Shown here: piece by piece, positions 11,128-22,994 of the stretch
Position numbering within the stretch: position 1 is the first letter of the stretch
How the letters are laid out: each line of letters starts with the position of its first letter
Source: Phlyctochytrium arcticum
Lineage: Eukaryota > Chytridiomycota > Chytridiomycetes > Chytridiales > Chytridiaceae
Length of the DNA: 64,000 bases
Direction: 5' to 3'
Assembly: GCA_025602905.1 (NCBI GenBank)
Contig: JAHLKI010000023.1
Coordinates: 310,001-374,000 of the forward strand
Program-made: the position numbers and the translations under genes
Notes under the pieces: model-generated
Databases searched by the model: none
What the model was told of the DNA's origin: nothing
The model's input: the letters and a program-made list of their open reading frames with translations, nothing else

Positions 11128-11426
11128 ATTCCCCCCGCAAAAAGATGACAAGCAAGCAATTTCTCCAATTTCTTGGAAAGATGGATGGGCGCCTCCACCA
11201 CCCCACAATGCTTTTTGCTAAAGCAACGCGGGTGCAAGTCCGCCTACCGTGGAAGGCAGCCAAGGTCTTCCCAGACATTCACGTCAACACTTTCAACAAG
11301 CGGATACAACTTGAACATCCATTAGAGCAACAAAAACCTACGATATCCGCGGGAAAGAGCTCGCGGAGGCGGATGAGGAAATCTCATTCTCGCATGCCAC
11401 GGACATCCACTGTTCTCAATAAGTGA
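11128..11426 (+). other. Unassigned ORF segment downstream of the CRN cluster
   Basis: An open frame starting MTSKQFLQFLGKMDG near 11144 runs to a TGA near 11424. It is basic and has no recognised motif. It ends 30 nt before the next ORF and may be part of the same decayed gene. Function unknown. Confidence 0.2.
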
Positions 11427-11454
11427 TGAGTTAGCTATCGGATGTTTTTTATAT

Positions 11455-12246
11455 GTGGGGGACCCGTCCGATTTGACGATGGATCCTGCCGTCACCATCA
11501 CGATCTCAGACATTTCTCTGGGCGCCATTTGCCACATGCTCGATACATACTGCCGGCACCATACAAAGCGGCTGGAGCCCTCGCGATGGTACATCGTGGG
11601 GCTCTTCATGCACGCGGCAATTGAAAACACTGCAATGGGCAACTCGCCGTTGGTGATTGATGAAGAGAAGGCCATCGAGGCCATAACTCAAGCAAAGCCC
11701 ACGGCGGACCTCCCACGTCCTCCAACGGTCAGGTATTATGGCGCCATCGATTTTGTGGTCGACCATACCGCCAGGAACGCACACATACCCAAAGATGTCG
11801 CACTGGCTGGCCCACCAACCTCGCTCTCATCTATCCGGCTCGGGCCTGCTCACCCGCGATGGGCGTGCATTTCAGGCTTGGACAGCGCATCCATGGACCA
11901 CCTCGGTTGGCTGAGGAGAAGTGGGGTCCTGGCCCAGGATGAATTCAGTATTGAGTTCTACTCCCCTCTTTCGAAGAGAGTTTCACCCAGCTCCTATTCC
12001 CTCAGAGATAAGCGCTCCCACGGTAGACTTTTACCTCAACGGGGATTTGCGGTGGGGTATAGAGCTTCTAAGGAAAGGCGCAGGGGTAGGAGAACATGCA
12101 TGCATATCGCCCGGTTCTCAAAGCGCGGGAAATACGAGGCCCTGCGAGTGCAGGATTATGTTGTGGTCGATTTCCGGCCAGGTCAAGAGTGCACCGGAAT
12201 CGGAAAAGGATACCAGTATTCTTGTATGGCTTCGAACCTGTCGTAG
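11455..12246 (+). pseudogene. Hypothetical ORF, possibly a decayed nuclease-like C-terminal domain
   Basis: A 263-codon ORF. The first 110 residues look protein-like: IGLFMHAAIENT, a helix with EKAIEAITQAK, then YYGAIDFVVDHTARN and KDVALA. The stretch with DFVV followed by a second charged strand loosely recalls PD-(D/E)XK domains that end CRN-type proteins. The remainder (after about residue 130) is Arg/Ser/Pro-rich and low in hydrophobic pattern, which suggests loss of the true frame or a missed intron. I see no confident family. It could be the 3' end of another CRN-related gene whose 5' part is lost. Confidence 0.3.
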
Positions 12247-13147
12247 AGCTAGAGCTACTGTAATGCCGGACCCTCTTTTTTTTTGGCTCTGTGCTATTTC
12301 CCTTTCCATTTTTTGACGTCCATTAGATTTGTGACTTTGCTTTGCATACACATTTGAGCTTTTTGAATAAAAATAACCTTGAAAGTGCTCGCTTGTTCAG
12401 CGGGAGGCAGATCCTTGGACTTTATTACACATCCCATATACAACTTAAATGCATGTTCTTCCCGACTTGCTGCGAATTCCTGCGGATCCCGACATGCCTT
12501 TCTTCCAGACTTCCAGACCTTCCTTCCACTCATTAATCCGCTAATGGATCATTCATCCTTTGTTTACGAACCAATCAAGTCGTAAGGGACGACTCGTTGT
12601 CTTCCATAGCTACCCGGTAGAGTCAAACTGCATATGCTGCATATATCTAGGCCGTCCTTTTCCAACCCTGAACCCACAGCTCCTATAGAATAGCCAGCAG
12701 AGCCAGAGCTAGAAATCCCACTGGAGGAAATCTTCAAATCCTGGATCTTTCCAAAGCGGCGCGGCCACGACCCAGCCACTTGCGCAGCCATCCTGTCATC
12801 ACGGCGTTATACCAGCTCTGTGCCGGGGGTCCATCTTCCACCTTGGGTCCTACTTTTCATTCAGCATCTATACTTAGGGGACGACCTTTCTACTTAATAG
12901 GACATAGCAGAAGCATACCATCTTTATTGGGACGCCAGCCTACATATTCGCTTCGGGGCCCTGTCCATACGCGCCCCCCAGTGCATCGTGCTGAAACGAG
13001 TTACGAGGAGCAACCACTGTCAAATTCAGGAAAGAACTGTTCCGTTTGGCCAAGAGATAGACGCCTCCGAAAGCATCGCACCTTTTAGATAGGCTTTTAG
13101 ATACCGACTCTTCTTTTTTTTGCATATAGACTCCGACTACGAACAGA
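12247..13147. other. Intergenic region, possible F-box-like relic
   Basis: 900 bp without a supported gene. A short plus-strand frame at about 12693-12890 reads IPLEEIFKSWI ... DPATCAAILSSRRYTSS, which faintly recalls an F-box, but it stops soon after and has no continuation. Pyrimidine-rich DNA precedes the ATG of the next gene. Confidence 0.3.
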
Positions 13148-16100
13148 ATGAAGTCTCTGACGCTTCGAGTGACGGTTCTCGAGGCAAGGGATTTATTAGC
13201 CAAGGACCGCCGAGGGACCAGTGATCCCTTTGTCGTGGCCAAGCTCGGAGGCCAGAGCAACAAGACTTCAGTCATTGCCAAGAACCTCAACCCATCCTGG
13301 AACGAGACGTTTGAGTTCAATGTCTCTCCCGTCCTGTTTGACGCTTCCCTGGATCTGGTCGTCTGGGACAAGGATCTTATAGGGAAAGACTTTTTGGGTC
13401 AAGTCTCGTTGCCCGTCGGTGATCTTTTGCGCATCTGTGGCGCCCCCACCTACGATGACCCCAAAAATGAGACTTTGTGGCATCCCCTCCACCCCCGTAA
13501 AGCCAAAGAAACCATTCAGGGCGAAATCAGTTTCAAGGTCGGATTTGTGGGCGACATTGATCAAAACTTGTTGGCCATGCTCCAAGGATCCGCCGACGAA
13601 ACCGCGTTGCATGCCACACTCATGGCATCGGATGATCCTGCTGATGACTTGTATTTCAACCAATTTACGGGTGCGGGGACCCAGGAAGACTTGTCCCCGA
13701 CTGATTCCATGGAAGATTCCAGTTCGGAATCGCTGCATGCCGTCGACGACACCAACAAGGCCGTTGATCACAATGCCCAAATGGGCCTCTTGACTATCGA
13801 CATTATTGGAGCAACCAACCTCCCCTACGAAACAAACGTGACCCGAACTTCCTTTGACTGTGACCCGTTTGTCGTCATTTCGTACGGGCGCAAGATTTCT
13901 CGCACCCGCATGCTGAGACACACGCTTCAACCCGTCTGGAATGAGCGCGTCTTTCTTCACATCCGACATTCAGAACATCAACTCGGCTGGGCCGTCACCT
14001 TTTCCGTCTATGACCATGACAAGTTTTCGTCTAATGACTACATTGGAACGACAGACCTCAAAGTCTCTGACGCAGTGTCAAAGTGCAAACGCGCCTCGAT
14101 GGTCCAAAACATGCCAACTTTGAATCCGCCTGTGGAGCAAGACTTGACTTTGAACCTGAGAAACACGCGCGCAACCGACAGCAGCACGCTTAAAATCCGG
14201 TACACATTCACTCCGTATAAAGGTAATTCTAATCCTGTTTCTTACCTCAATGCTACAATACTAATGCCCTAAATCTGCAGATCTGCGCCGCAACTTTTGG
14301 CTTACACTGATCAAACAATTTGATTCCGAATCGAACGGCATGATCAACAAAATCCAATTAACAGCTATGCTCGACTCGCTTGGCTCAACTTTCTCAGACG
14401 AAACCATCAACATGATGTTTTTATCCAAAGGCAAATCCCCGGACCAGGAAGTCTCGTATGAGGAGCTGGTCGAGATTCTCGAAGGGCAAATCACGGGCAA
14501 AATCGTCTGTCATCCCAAAAAGATTCGCCGGAGAAAAAGCAACAAGTCCTCTAAATCATCTCCCACATCGGCCACTGCCAACAGCGGCGGCGCTTCGGAT
14601 TCGGATCTTTCCTCTTGCTCCAACGCCAGCGGTGCGCTCCCGCAACCCAACGGCAGCGACACCGAACACGTCATTCAAATCCGCGAATGCCCCATTTGCC
14701 GCAAAAAGATAAAACGGAAAGGCGACATGGACGTCGTTTCCCATGTCGCACTCTGTGCCCACGAAGATTTGGGCAAAGTGGATAATTTTGTTATGGGCGG
14801 GTTTTTGACGGAAGCCTATGCGACGCGCAAATGGTACTCGAAAATTGTTAGTTATGTCACTTATGGCGGATACAGTTTGGGGAAGAATAATGCAAACATT
14901 ATTGTCCAGGATCGAGCGGTGAGTATTGCACACATCCCTTTTCTTCCTCAGAGAGCTCATATTCTGCAATATTTTAGACGGGACAACTGATTGAAGAGCG
15001 GATGCCATCCTACGTGCGATTGGGTATACGACTCCTCTACCAATTCCGCTCTGGGCGGAGCGCAGTCGATCGTCGACTCATCAAGAATCTATTGCGGAAT
15101 CTAAGTATGAATACCAAAATCATGTTAGAGATGTGTAACAGGGAAAAAATCTAAACTTTTGGGCAAATTCTAGGTATCAAGCAAGGCCGCAAATTTGACG
15201 ATCCAGCCAGTCGTAAAGCCATTAAACACTTTGTCGCGTTTCATAATTTACCCCTGGACGAGAGTATGTTGTTGTTCCTTTTTCCTACCATGTTGATCAT
15301 AACTAAGTTTTGTTCTCCACCAGTTCTGGACCCCCTGGATAGTTTCGAAACCTTCAACCAATTCTTTTACCGAAAACTCAAACCCTCAGCACGGGTCCTC
15401 GCCTCCCCCTCCGATCCCAAAGTCGCCGTCAGCCCCGCCGACTGCCGCCTCTCCTGCTTCAAATCCGTCGAACGGGCCACATCTCTCTGGGTCAAAGGCC
15501 AGCGGTTCACGGTCCCCAATCTTTTACAGGATGAAGAATCTGCAAAGGTGTTTGACGGTGGGCCTATGGCTATATTTCGACTTGCACCGCAGGACTATCA
15601 TCGGTTTCATATACCCATTGATGGAACTGTGGGCCCTACTAAGTGGATTGATGGAAGTTACTTTACGGTTAACCCCATGGCTATCCGGTACATTGTTTTT
15701 TTTCATCTTCTCAATCCTCACATTTTCTGACCCCGTCTTGCTCATAGAACAACAGTGGATGTGTACACCGAAAACGTCCGAAGTGTTACCTACATCACTT
15801 CCCCAGTTTTTGGTCGAGTCGCCTACGTCTGCATTGGCGCCATGATGGTCGGATCCATTGTCCTCACCTCAAAGGAAGGCCAAGAAGTCAAACGGACCGA
15901 TGAGCACGGGTAACTTTCCCCCCCATCCCCTCTTACATTTTCCTCGCTATAACTGACTTATGTAATAGGTATTTTGCATTCGGCGGCTCAACGATTATTC
16001 TCTTGTTTGAGCGGGACGCGATTGAATTCGATCATGACTTGCTGGAAAATTCAGAGCAGAATTTAGAGACGCTCGTCAAGATGGGCACGAGTATTGGGAT

Positions 16101-16194
16101 TGTTGGGCCGTTGGCTGCTTCAATACAGCAACAACAATATCCTAATGTGACGAGGAATTTGAATGTGGCTGTCGAAGATGAGGCAAGGATTTGA
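13148..16194 (+). CDS. PSD2: Phosphatidylserine decarboxylase, C2/EF-hand type (PSD2-like)
   Basis: Seven exons: 13148-14222, 14281-14918, 14978-15104, 15174-15263, 15324-15687, 15748-15909 and 15969-16194, giving 893 aa. Two C2 domains (about 1-130 and 210-345) each carry acidic Ca-binding loops ([17 protein letters not shown]). An EF-hand-like region follows (about 370-420), then a Cys/His cluster with CPICRKK around 475-500. The catalytic domain ends with GGST (824-827), where self-cleavage makes the pyruvoyl cofactor; type II enzymes use GGST where mitochondrial PSD1 uses LGST. The enzyme converts phosphatidylserine to phosphatidylethanolamine in the endosome/Golgi/ER system. The order C2-C2-EF hand-PSD is that of fungal PSD2. 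Confidence 0.95.
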
Positions 16195-16512
16195 GTTTAT
16201 TCTCTCGTTTCCCAACTTTTTCGTCTCCCTTCCGCGTATAAATACTTTCTTTCTTTTGGATGTTATTGGTTTTTGTCTTGTCATCTTGTTATGTCTGGTT
16301 TTTTTGTTATTCCTTTTCTGTATACCCATCTATATTTCTGTTTACCGCACAATACTGTACCTGTGGGAAAACCAGGAAATGACAGCTGTGTCAGATCCGG
16401 AGGGTCGCTAGCCCTAGCCGCAAGATACGCCAAAGTTGGCCGCAAAGCCGCAAAGATGCAATTTTGAAAGTTGACCGCTCTGGAGAGCGGCCAATAGCAT
16501 TAGCCAGGATCT

Positions 16513-16740
16513 TCAGGGCTGGGAGGTCCAGCACACTTCTGCCAGGCATCCTTGAGGCACAGAGCGGGATTCTGTGACTTTGGTTCTTATGGACCAGATC
16601 TGGGATCGATAGGAGCCATTAGCGACGGGGGTGCAGGACTCCCCCGAGTACATCTTTTTATTCAAACACCATTTCAAGGGGGGTAGTTCAAAATACTGAC
16701 GGAGCGCAGCAGCAGTAGTGCCAAGGAGTGTGAAGAGCAA
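16513..16740 (-). CDS. Possible small cysteine-containing secreted or membrane peptide
   Basis: A 75-aa ORF starting MLFTLLGTTAAALRQYF, a plausible signal peptide or membrane anchor. It has four Cys in the rest (KWCLN, ESCTP, GCLAEVCW). A hydrophobic FFL precedes the Met in frame, so an upstream exon is possible. No family recognised. The 700-bp gap between neighbouring genes holds nothing else that looks coding. Confidence 0.25.
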   Translation of the reverse strand: MLFTLLGTTAAALRQYFELPPLKWCLNKKMYSGESCTPVANGSYRSQIWSIRTKVTESRSVPQGCLAEVCWTSQP

Positions 16741-16902
16741 GAAAAAACTAGTAGGTTTTATCTACAGTGATCTGGAGGGGTCGGGGAGACTAAGTTGAAA
16801 TTCACAGGTCAATCCGAGTAAACTGACGGTGTGAAAAAGATTGGATAAGGGTCACGATTGAACATCAAACTGTGTGGAGAGAGAGGCATATAACGGAGAA
16901 GA

Positions 16903-18278
16903 ATGAGTTCCACCGAACGACCGTCGAATGCGAGGCGAGAGAGCAACATGGCTCGATCAGAAGAAGAAGCCGGTCGATCGGCGACTCACCGACTTTCCAT
17001 CCCACCACGCTCATCAACCACATTCTCATCATCCCCAACTTCTCCCACCCGGACTTCGACCCGGGCCTCCATCATTGGACCCCCCTCATCCCCCAGTCTC
17101 ATGATGATGCATCTCCCATCATCCTATAACCGCCCCACTCCAGCTCTAACCCGCCATCGTCCCACCCATGCGGCCGATTTCGCTCATGTGGATATTGATA
17201 CTACGGTTTTACCACCCGATTATAATGCGCCAATAGATCCGGAAATGTTTCAGCGGAAATTGTACGAAAAGTATCGGGGCAGATTACGACGGACGTATTG
17301 GTTGCCGTTACTCACTTGGGTTCCCACTTTTATTTTTGTATTGGTATGTCCTTGCTCCCTTGCTTTTTTTGAGTTTGTCATTGAGATCTCACCGCACGTA
17401 CTTTTTTCTTTGGAAATTGGTAGTATTATTCGATATTGACTCAGTTGCAGCAAGATCGTGTTGTGTTGCCCTGGTTTGTCGTGATTGTTTGGCTGCTCAT
17501 GCTGGTCGTGATCCTTCGTGCTTGTAAGTTTTGTTGGATGATTCGTTTCATACACTAACAGTCGACTAAATGTTTGCCTGTAGACAAAACCCGGCTACGC
17601 CGCCTGCACAACGTCTACAATACGGGTCTCCTGGACACAATCCCCATCGAAGAACTCAACAATGTCGTCATGAACGGAGCAGAAATTGCTGCTGCTCCCG
17701 GGTACGATGTCTACGCGCCTCGCTTTGACGAGCCGTTACCGACCTATGCGCCTCGACTGCGACGGACGGGGTCCGTGGCGAGTGGGTGGACTACGCGGAG
17801 TGGACGGAGCGGACGGAGTTGGCGGAATGGGTTTGGATTCATGTCTTCGTCATCGAGACCCCAAGCAAGGGATGAGCAGCCTGAACGGGCATCCAGTGAT
17901 ACAGGACACCGGCCACTGAGTACGGATACGATTGCGCCACCTCCACCGCTCAACCCCGTAACACCGGCAACAGCGCATATCCCAACAACATCCACCCGCC
18001 GCCGTCTCTCCATCTTGCTGGGTACATCAACCGAAGGACCCATCTCATCGCATCAACCGGAATCGCCCTCTGCCGCGGACCAAATGACACTGGTGGACTC
18101 ACGCCGGTCGTCGCTTGATACGATTGTCAAACAACCGGAAATTATCCACCTTGATTCATCACCGGCCACACCCATCGACCCGTCCCCACCAACCTCCCAA
18201 CCAACTTCTTCCTCCTCCGCTACATCCTTCCTAAACTCATCCGAAATGGACCATCCTCCTGCTCCGCCCGCACCCTGA
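16903..18278 (+). CDS. Two-transmembrane protein with PPxY and LPxY motifs
   Basis: Exons 16903-17343, 17424-17523 and 17584-18278 give 411 aa. The N terminus (1-100) is Ser/Pro/Arg-rich and probably disordered. PPDY lies at 104-107. A hydrophobic segment (about 132-150) and a second (about 160-180, FVVIVWLLMLVVIL) form a helical hairpin. LPTY follows at 232-235 within a region with several PRF/PRL tyrosine-proline repeats. The rest is low-complexity and Ser/Pro-rich. PPxY/LPxY motifs bind WW domains of Rsp5/NEDD4 ligases, and many fungal Rsp5 adaptors are small TM proteins with such motifs, so an adaptor role is a reasonable inference. I do not recognise the family. Confidence 0.7.
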
Positions 18279-18691
18279 ACCGACAATTCCCCATCCTGAC
18301 TTTCCACGACCTCTTTTTTCCCAACCCTATTCCTGATTCCCTCATCACACCGAACCCATGACACTCAGGCTTGTATCTTCTTGTTTTTGTTTTTTCCTGC
18401 TCTTGTCTGTATATCCATTTTTTTTTGCCTTTTCTCTCGTTCTCTCGTATGTACACTTTTCCCTTTAGACCTCTTTCTTCCGCCAGTGTGCGACATAATT
18501 TCGCCAACTAATCTGTATGTCCTCCCCGTCTCGCGATTTCACCCTGTTTTTGTCAAAGAACATAAAGTCTTATCAAGAAATTGATTCAGGGAGTGGCAAA
18601 TATTATTTCTAAGCGGACAATGGGTAAATAGTGGCAGTATGAGTACACAGATGGAATGCGCAAGAGTTCACACAGAGCTTTCCAGTTTCTG

Positions 18692-19381
18692 TTACTGGTC
18701 CTTTGGCGTGTCTGAACTTTGCCCTTGTTGCTGCTGCTTTTCCAAAAACCGTCTGTCAAAAGAGTAGAATGAGTATCCATCTGGAATGACTGTCACAAAA
18801 CCTTACTTTTTGGCCATCAACATCATATGTTCCTTTCTCGCTCGTAGACTCTTTTCCCGCTCGGTAGCCGACTGATTCCATATCCGTGGGGGCTCCTCGC
18901 CCACTACAATCGACGCTGCGGGTATGAGACTTGCTGGCGATTTGCCCGTATTTGATGATGTTGAAGATGAAGAAGATGAGGATGCAGTGGTGGGTCGAGC
19001 GGCAGGTGGGGGTGGGACTACGATCCGCCCCGAGAAAATCTCGTCGCAGACTACCTCGACTGATCCGCCGTGACGAGTCAGGGCTTGGTCGATGGTGGCC
19101 AAACTCAGAGTGGGAAACATGGACTGTAGGGCATCGATTTTGTGCTGCGGGTGCCGGGCGCGGGGCACTGAACTTGAAGAAGAAGAAGAGCGGGTACCAG
19201 AAGAAGATGAATTGGAGCTTGGCGTAGAGCTTGGGCCTCCTGGATAGATGCATAGGTTTATAAGACTGGGGAAAGAATGCGATTGGCATTGCAGGTGAAA
19301 CGTACCGCTAAACATAACGTATTTGAAGAAAACGGCCAATAGAACGACGGAAACCAAAACGACTGCCGAGTCTGATGCCAT
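18692..19381 (-). CDS. Cue1-like ER-anchored CUE-domain protein
   Basis: Exons 19381-19306, 19239-18807 and 18752-18692 give 189 aa. An N-terminal hydrophobic anchor (about 6-24) is followed by a Ser-rich linker. A CUE domain lies at about 57-97 (IDALQSMFP, LTRHGGSVE). The C-terminal helix, SLRARKEHMMLMAKKRFLE, corresponds to the basic helix that in Cue1/Cue4-type proteins binds or activates Ubc7. The layout TM-CUE-basic helix is that of proteins that recruit an E2 for ER-associated degradation. It runs convergent with the preceding two-TM gene. Confidence 0.8.
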
Positions 19382-19595
19382 TGTCTGCGTTGAGGGGTGG
19401 GTATTACTCTATGTTCTTCGGGACAAAAAAGGAAAGAATAACGGATCTCTGCTGGATGATGCAACGAAGTTTGGGCGGCCCGGAGGTTTGAGCTGCCGAT
19501 TAATTGAGTAGGGTTGCGCAGCACATGACAGCTTGTTGGAAGCAACGACCGAAACAGAGAAACAGAACCAAGACATGAACATTAATCACCGGTAA

Positions 19596-20368
19596 ATGGC
19601 TGCCTCTCAGGACCAAAACTCGGCAGGAGCTGCTCAGGGCGGCAGTCCCGCCGACTTTGACCCTGATTTGAGCCATGTAAGTCTTTACGCTGACTTTAGC
19701 TGCCCAAAAAGGTGCACACAGAGAGTGCTGACGACCGTCGATATAGGCCACTCCTCAAATGCTGCAAGAGGCGGAAAGGGAACTCTCGGAACTTTTGGGG
19801 CGGAAAAAGGCCGTGGATAAGCAGCTGGTGGGGACATTGGTGATGAACCTCTTCTAATTTAAGTGACATTAACTCCAAGTGATGTGACATCAGATGGATT
19901 TGGAGCGAAAGATCTATTTGTTAGAGGGCACTTATTTGGAGGATACAAGTCAATACGGCAATATCATCAAAGGCTTTGAAGGGTACCTCCATACGTCAAG
20001 TACGAAAAAGAAGCAAAAGCTGTCCGAGGAGGATCGATTGTTTTCGAGGAGTAGTGTGACCTACCCAAAGGTACATTGATTGGGTAACGGGAGATGAACT
20101 ACGTTTCTCATTGACATTCTTGCAAATATAATAGGCGCTCGAAATGAATCAGAGGTCAAGAGATGAAATGGACGATATAGCCGACCCTGAACCTTCCTCC
20201 GCAACCTACGCCTCCACCCCTATAGCCGCCCCCTCCTCGTCATCCCGTTCGGACCGCACCAAAAAGTCTACACTAAAGAAACGAAAGTCATCTGTCGTAG
20301 GAGAGATGGATTCACCGACACCCACACAAAGGAGGAAAAAAATAAAGATACCAGATGGAGATGATTAG
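19596..20368 (+). CDS. EAF6: EAF6, subunit of NuA4/ING-type histone acetyltransferase complexes
   Basis: Four exons, 19596-19676, 19747-19827, 19894-20070 and 20135-20368, all phase 0, give 190 aa. Conserved features are the paired short helices AERELSELLGRKKAVDKQL and MDLERKIYLLEGTYLEDT, then GNIIKGFEGYL. Together these are the hallmark of Eaf6, which helps assemble NuA4 and related complexes in the nucleus. The C-terminal extension is Ser-rich and ends in a basic cluster (RRKKIKIPD), probably a nuclear signal. Divergent from the CUE gene with 214 bp between starts. Confidence 0.92.
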
Positions 20369-20501
20369 ATGAAAGGTTCAGATTATTATTTTTTGCTTGC
20401 ATCTTGTATAAATAGTTGTGTACAGATTTCTAGGATGGCAATGTATGTACATAAGAGAAACGCCAAATGAGTCTCCAAATTTCTTTGTCCTGAGTGTCCG
20501 G

Positions 20502-21145
20502 TTACTCCATCGGATCTGCTTCTGCTTCTGCTTCCTCCCCGGCCCCTTCCCGCTCGGGCTCAGTGTACGGTAGTATCTCGTGCAAGATGTTAATGAGTTC
20601 CTCTTGCTGTTCTGGCGTCAGTCGATCATCAATATCCTCCACCATCTGTGAGAAGAATTCAGTCCTTCAACCCTTCAAATGTCATCAGCAGATGGACTAG
20701 GCAAATTTACCGGGTTGAGCTCCGCGACACTATTGGGACGATTGTTCAGCAACATCAAGTTTTCCGCCTTTGTCAAATCGTAGACCTGTATTCTGTCGTT
20801 GAACAATGCAATCATTTCTGATGTTTGCGCAACACTAGGTGTGTTATTGAGATATCGCTTGACCTGATTTTGCAGAAATTCAGTAAACCGACTCATTGTC
20901 AATACCGAAAATTGCCTTCTCACATCTTCTTCAACAAGTCGCAAGTCTGCGAGGGTAATCAGGTTGGGATCTATCAGGTTATAGACCTGTTGTGTGCCAT
21001 TTTGTTGTTCGGTCGCTACGTCGTTAAGAAAGTGTAAAACCTCCGCATTGCTCACTGGAAATCACTTCAGGATATTGAGAGGTTGATAGTCATTAGACCT
21101 GTAGCTTGACTTACAATGTGCAGAACGGAGCTCCACCACTTCCAT
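20502..21145 (-). CDS. RPC17: RNA polymerase III subunit RPC17/RPC9 (Rpb4-like)
   Basis: Exons 21145-21115 (31 nt), 21054-20711 and 20645-20502 give 172 aa. The protein begins MEVVELRSAHLSNAEVLHFL. Its conserved block, LTKAENLMLLNNRPNSVAE, is the HRDC-like signature of RPC9/CGRP-RCP. The C terminus, DRLTPEQQEELI, continues the match. RPC17 pairs with RPC25 in the Pol III stalk that contacts TFIIIB. The acidic tail (EAEAEADPME) is typical. The short first exon was identified by splice consensus and fit to the family start. Confidence 0.93.
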
Positions 21146-21440
21146 TTCGTTTGTCGTATAGTAGTGGTTAATGTGATTGTATGGGAAATTGGGCCATAAT
21201 CTGAAGCTCCATGAATGGGCGCGGCATGGCAACAAGCCTAAATTGCAAGCGAGTCATTTTCGGAGTTTCACAAACTTCAAAATTCGTCAAGGATAGATTT
21301 TTGACATTTGACATTTGTTGTCGACCAACTTGCTCTATTTGCTATCGAAAGTTGCGCTACAAGAGAAAACCTTCACAGATCGACGTCCCAGAAAGCGATC
21401 CTAGCACAAATACTGCTCCAGTTCCGAAATCCAGAAGAAG
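21146..21440. promoter_or_regulatory. Bidirectional intergenic region between RPC17 and the RIM2-like gene
   Basis: 295 bp separates two divergent start codons. No clear TATA box is seen. A plus-strand ORF (21211-21444) overlaps the RIM2-like ATG but has no recognisable family and is not called as a gene. Confidence 0.5.
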
Positions 21441-22925
21441 ATGACGAGTATACAGGAAAGACCTAAACCGTCAGTTTTGGTGCACTTCTTGGCTGGGGGG
21501 TACGTTTAGTTGTCAAAATACCTGAGATCTAATTGCTAAATCAACTCCTTCATGTAGTGTTGGTGGAACTGGTATGCCGTTCTCATTAATCAAAGGAAAG
21601 GAACGATGCTAATTTGACACCAACAGTGGGGGCGGCTGTTACATGTCCCCTGGAGGTAGTCAAGACACGGCTTCAATCATCACTCTATCGGTCGTCGGAA
21701 ACTGCCGTCAGCTTTCGGAATCCGATAAAAGCTGCGTGGGTCCATGCGCGCGGAGTCGTGTCCCTTCTCGGGTAGGTGGATGCATATCTTCTCATACGCG
21801 TACTCCACACTGAACCGACGTATAAAGGACAATACGAACTCAGGAAGGATATCGAGCTCTCTGGAAAGGACTTGGGCCTAATCTAGTCGGCGTCGTCCCA
21901 GCAAGGTTCGCTAGCCCCCGGTTGTCTTTTCGAATGTGATGATGTCATTAACCCAGGAATAATCACTTAGAGCAATCTATTTTGCGACATATAGTCAAGG
22001 AAAGCATGCGTTTGCGCAATTAAATGGCGGCAAAGAAAACTCCCTTATACATATAGCGTCTGCTGCGTGCGCAGGTATCACGACTGCGTGCTGCACCAAC
22101 CCCATCTGGCTGGTGAAAACCCGAATGGTAGCGTTTCATCTCTGGATAAGTTCTCGAGCGGATTGTCTCATTCATTCCCCATTTAGCAATTGCAAAGCGA
22201 AAATCCAGCCCTGAAAGTTGGGGCCAGGTACCGGAACAGTTTCGACTGTTTGACCACTGTGCTGAAGGAAGAGGGAGTTCGGGGTTTATACAAGGGGTTA
22301 TCGGCAAGTTTTCTTGGTGCGTAGACGTTAAGAGTTCACTTGGAAAGCTCGAGAAATACTGATGTTGTCATACAGGCCTGACGGAATCAACTCTGCAATT
22401 CGCAACGTACGAGTATCTCAAGAGGACGTGGGTAGAGCGACGGAAACAGGAACGACTTGCACTTTTGCCAGAGAGTGAACGTGGTGGACGTTCTTTAGCG
22501 GCTACACCGGCAGGTAAATTTCCACCACTACCCTTAAGTACTGTTTGAGTCTCCATTCATATGCATTTCAACAGACTGGCTTGATACTCTCGGCGCCGCC
22601 GCCGTCGCCAAACTTGGCGCAGCAATCATCACCTATCCCCATGAGGTAACAAGCTGCACAAGGGTTGTTTTGATCCTCCCATGCTCATCAATCTTATTAG
22701 GTTCTACGAACACGATTACGACAAACCCCAGAAAATGGCATTGTCAAGTACACAGGTCTAGCGCAAAGTGCTCGTCTGATATATATGGAAGAAGGCATAG
22801 CGGCACTTTACGGGGGCATGACGGCACATTTGATGCGAGTTGTTCCCAACGCGGCCATCTTATTTTTCTGCTACGAAATGGTGGTTTCTGCCCTTACGAC
22901 GCCATCGCAAACATCCACATCATAG
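21441..22925 (+). CDS. RIM2: Mitochondrial pyrimidine nucleotide carrier (RIM2/SLC25A33-36 type)
   Basis: Nine exons: 21441-21499, 21558-21571, 21627-21771, 21828-21905, 21971-22127, 22187-22316, 22376-22513, 22575-22645 and 22701-22925, giving 338 aa. Three mitochondrial-carrier repeats are visible, each with a Px(D/E)xx(K/R) signature: CPLEVVKTR, NPIWLVKTR and YPHEVLRTR. The tryptophan in the second signature is a feature of the RIM2/SLC25A33-36 group, which exchanges pyrimidine (deoxy)nucleoside phosphates across the inner membrane. The second exon is only 14 nt but encodes the conserved VGGT start of repeat 1. It converges on CAF1 with 69 bp between stops. Confidence 0.93.
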
Positions 22926-22994
22926 TATTTGTGATCGACCTATATTTATTTACATATCATCTGATTCTGACGCATACAAATTACTCGGCCCCGG

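Noticed and set aside
11215..11250. GCGGGTGCAAGTCCGC considered as a tRNA T-arm
   Set aside because: No acceptor stem, A box or anticodon arm can be built around it.
12693..12890. F-box-like plus-strand frame
   Set aside because: Only a 40-residue faint match, with stops on both sides and no continuing exon; noted only in the intergenic entry.
21211..21444. ORF upstream of the RIM2-like start
   Set aside because: Overlaps the RIM2-like ATG, lacks a recognisable motif and lies in a bidirectional promoter.
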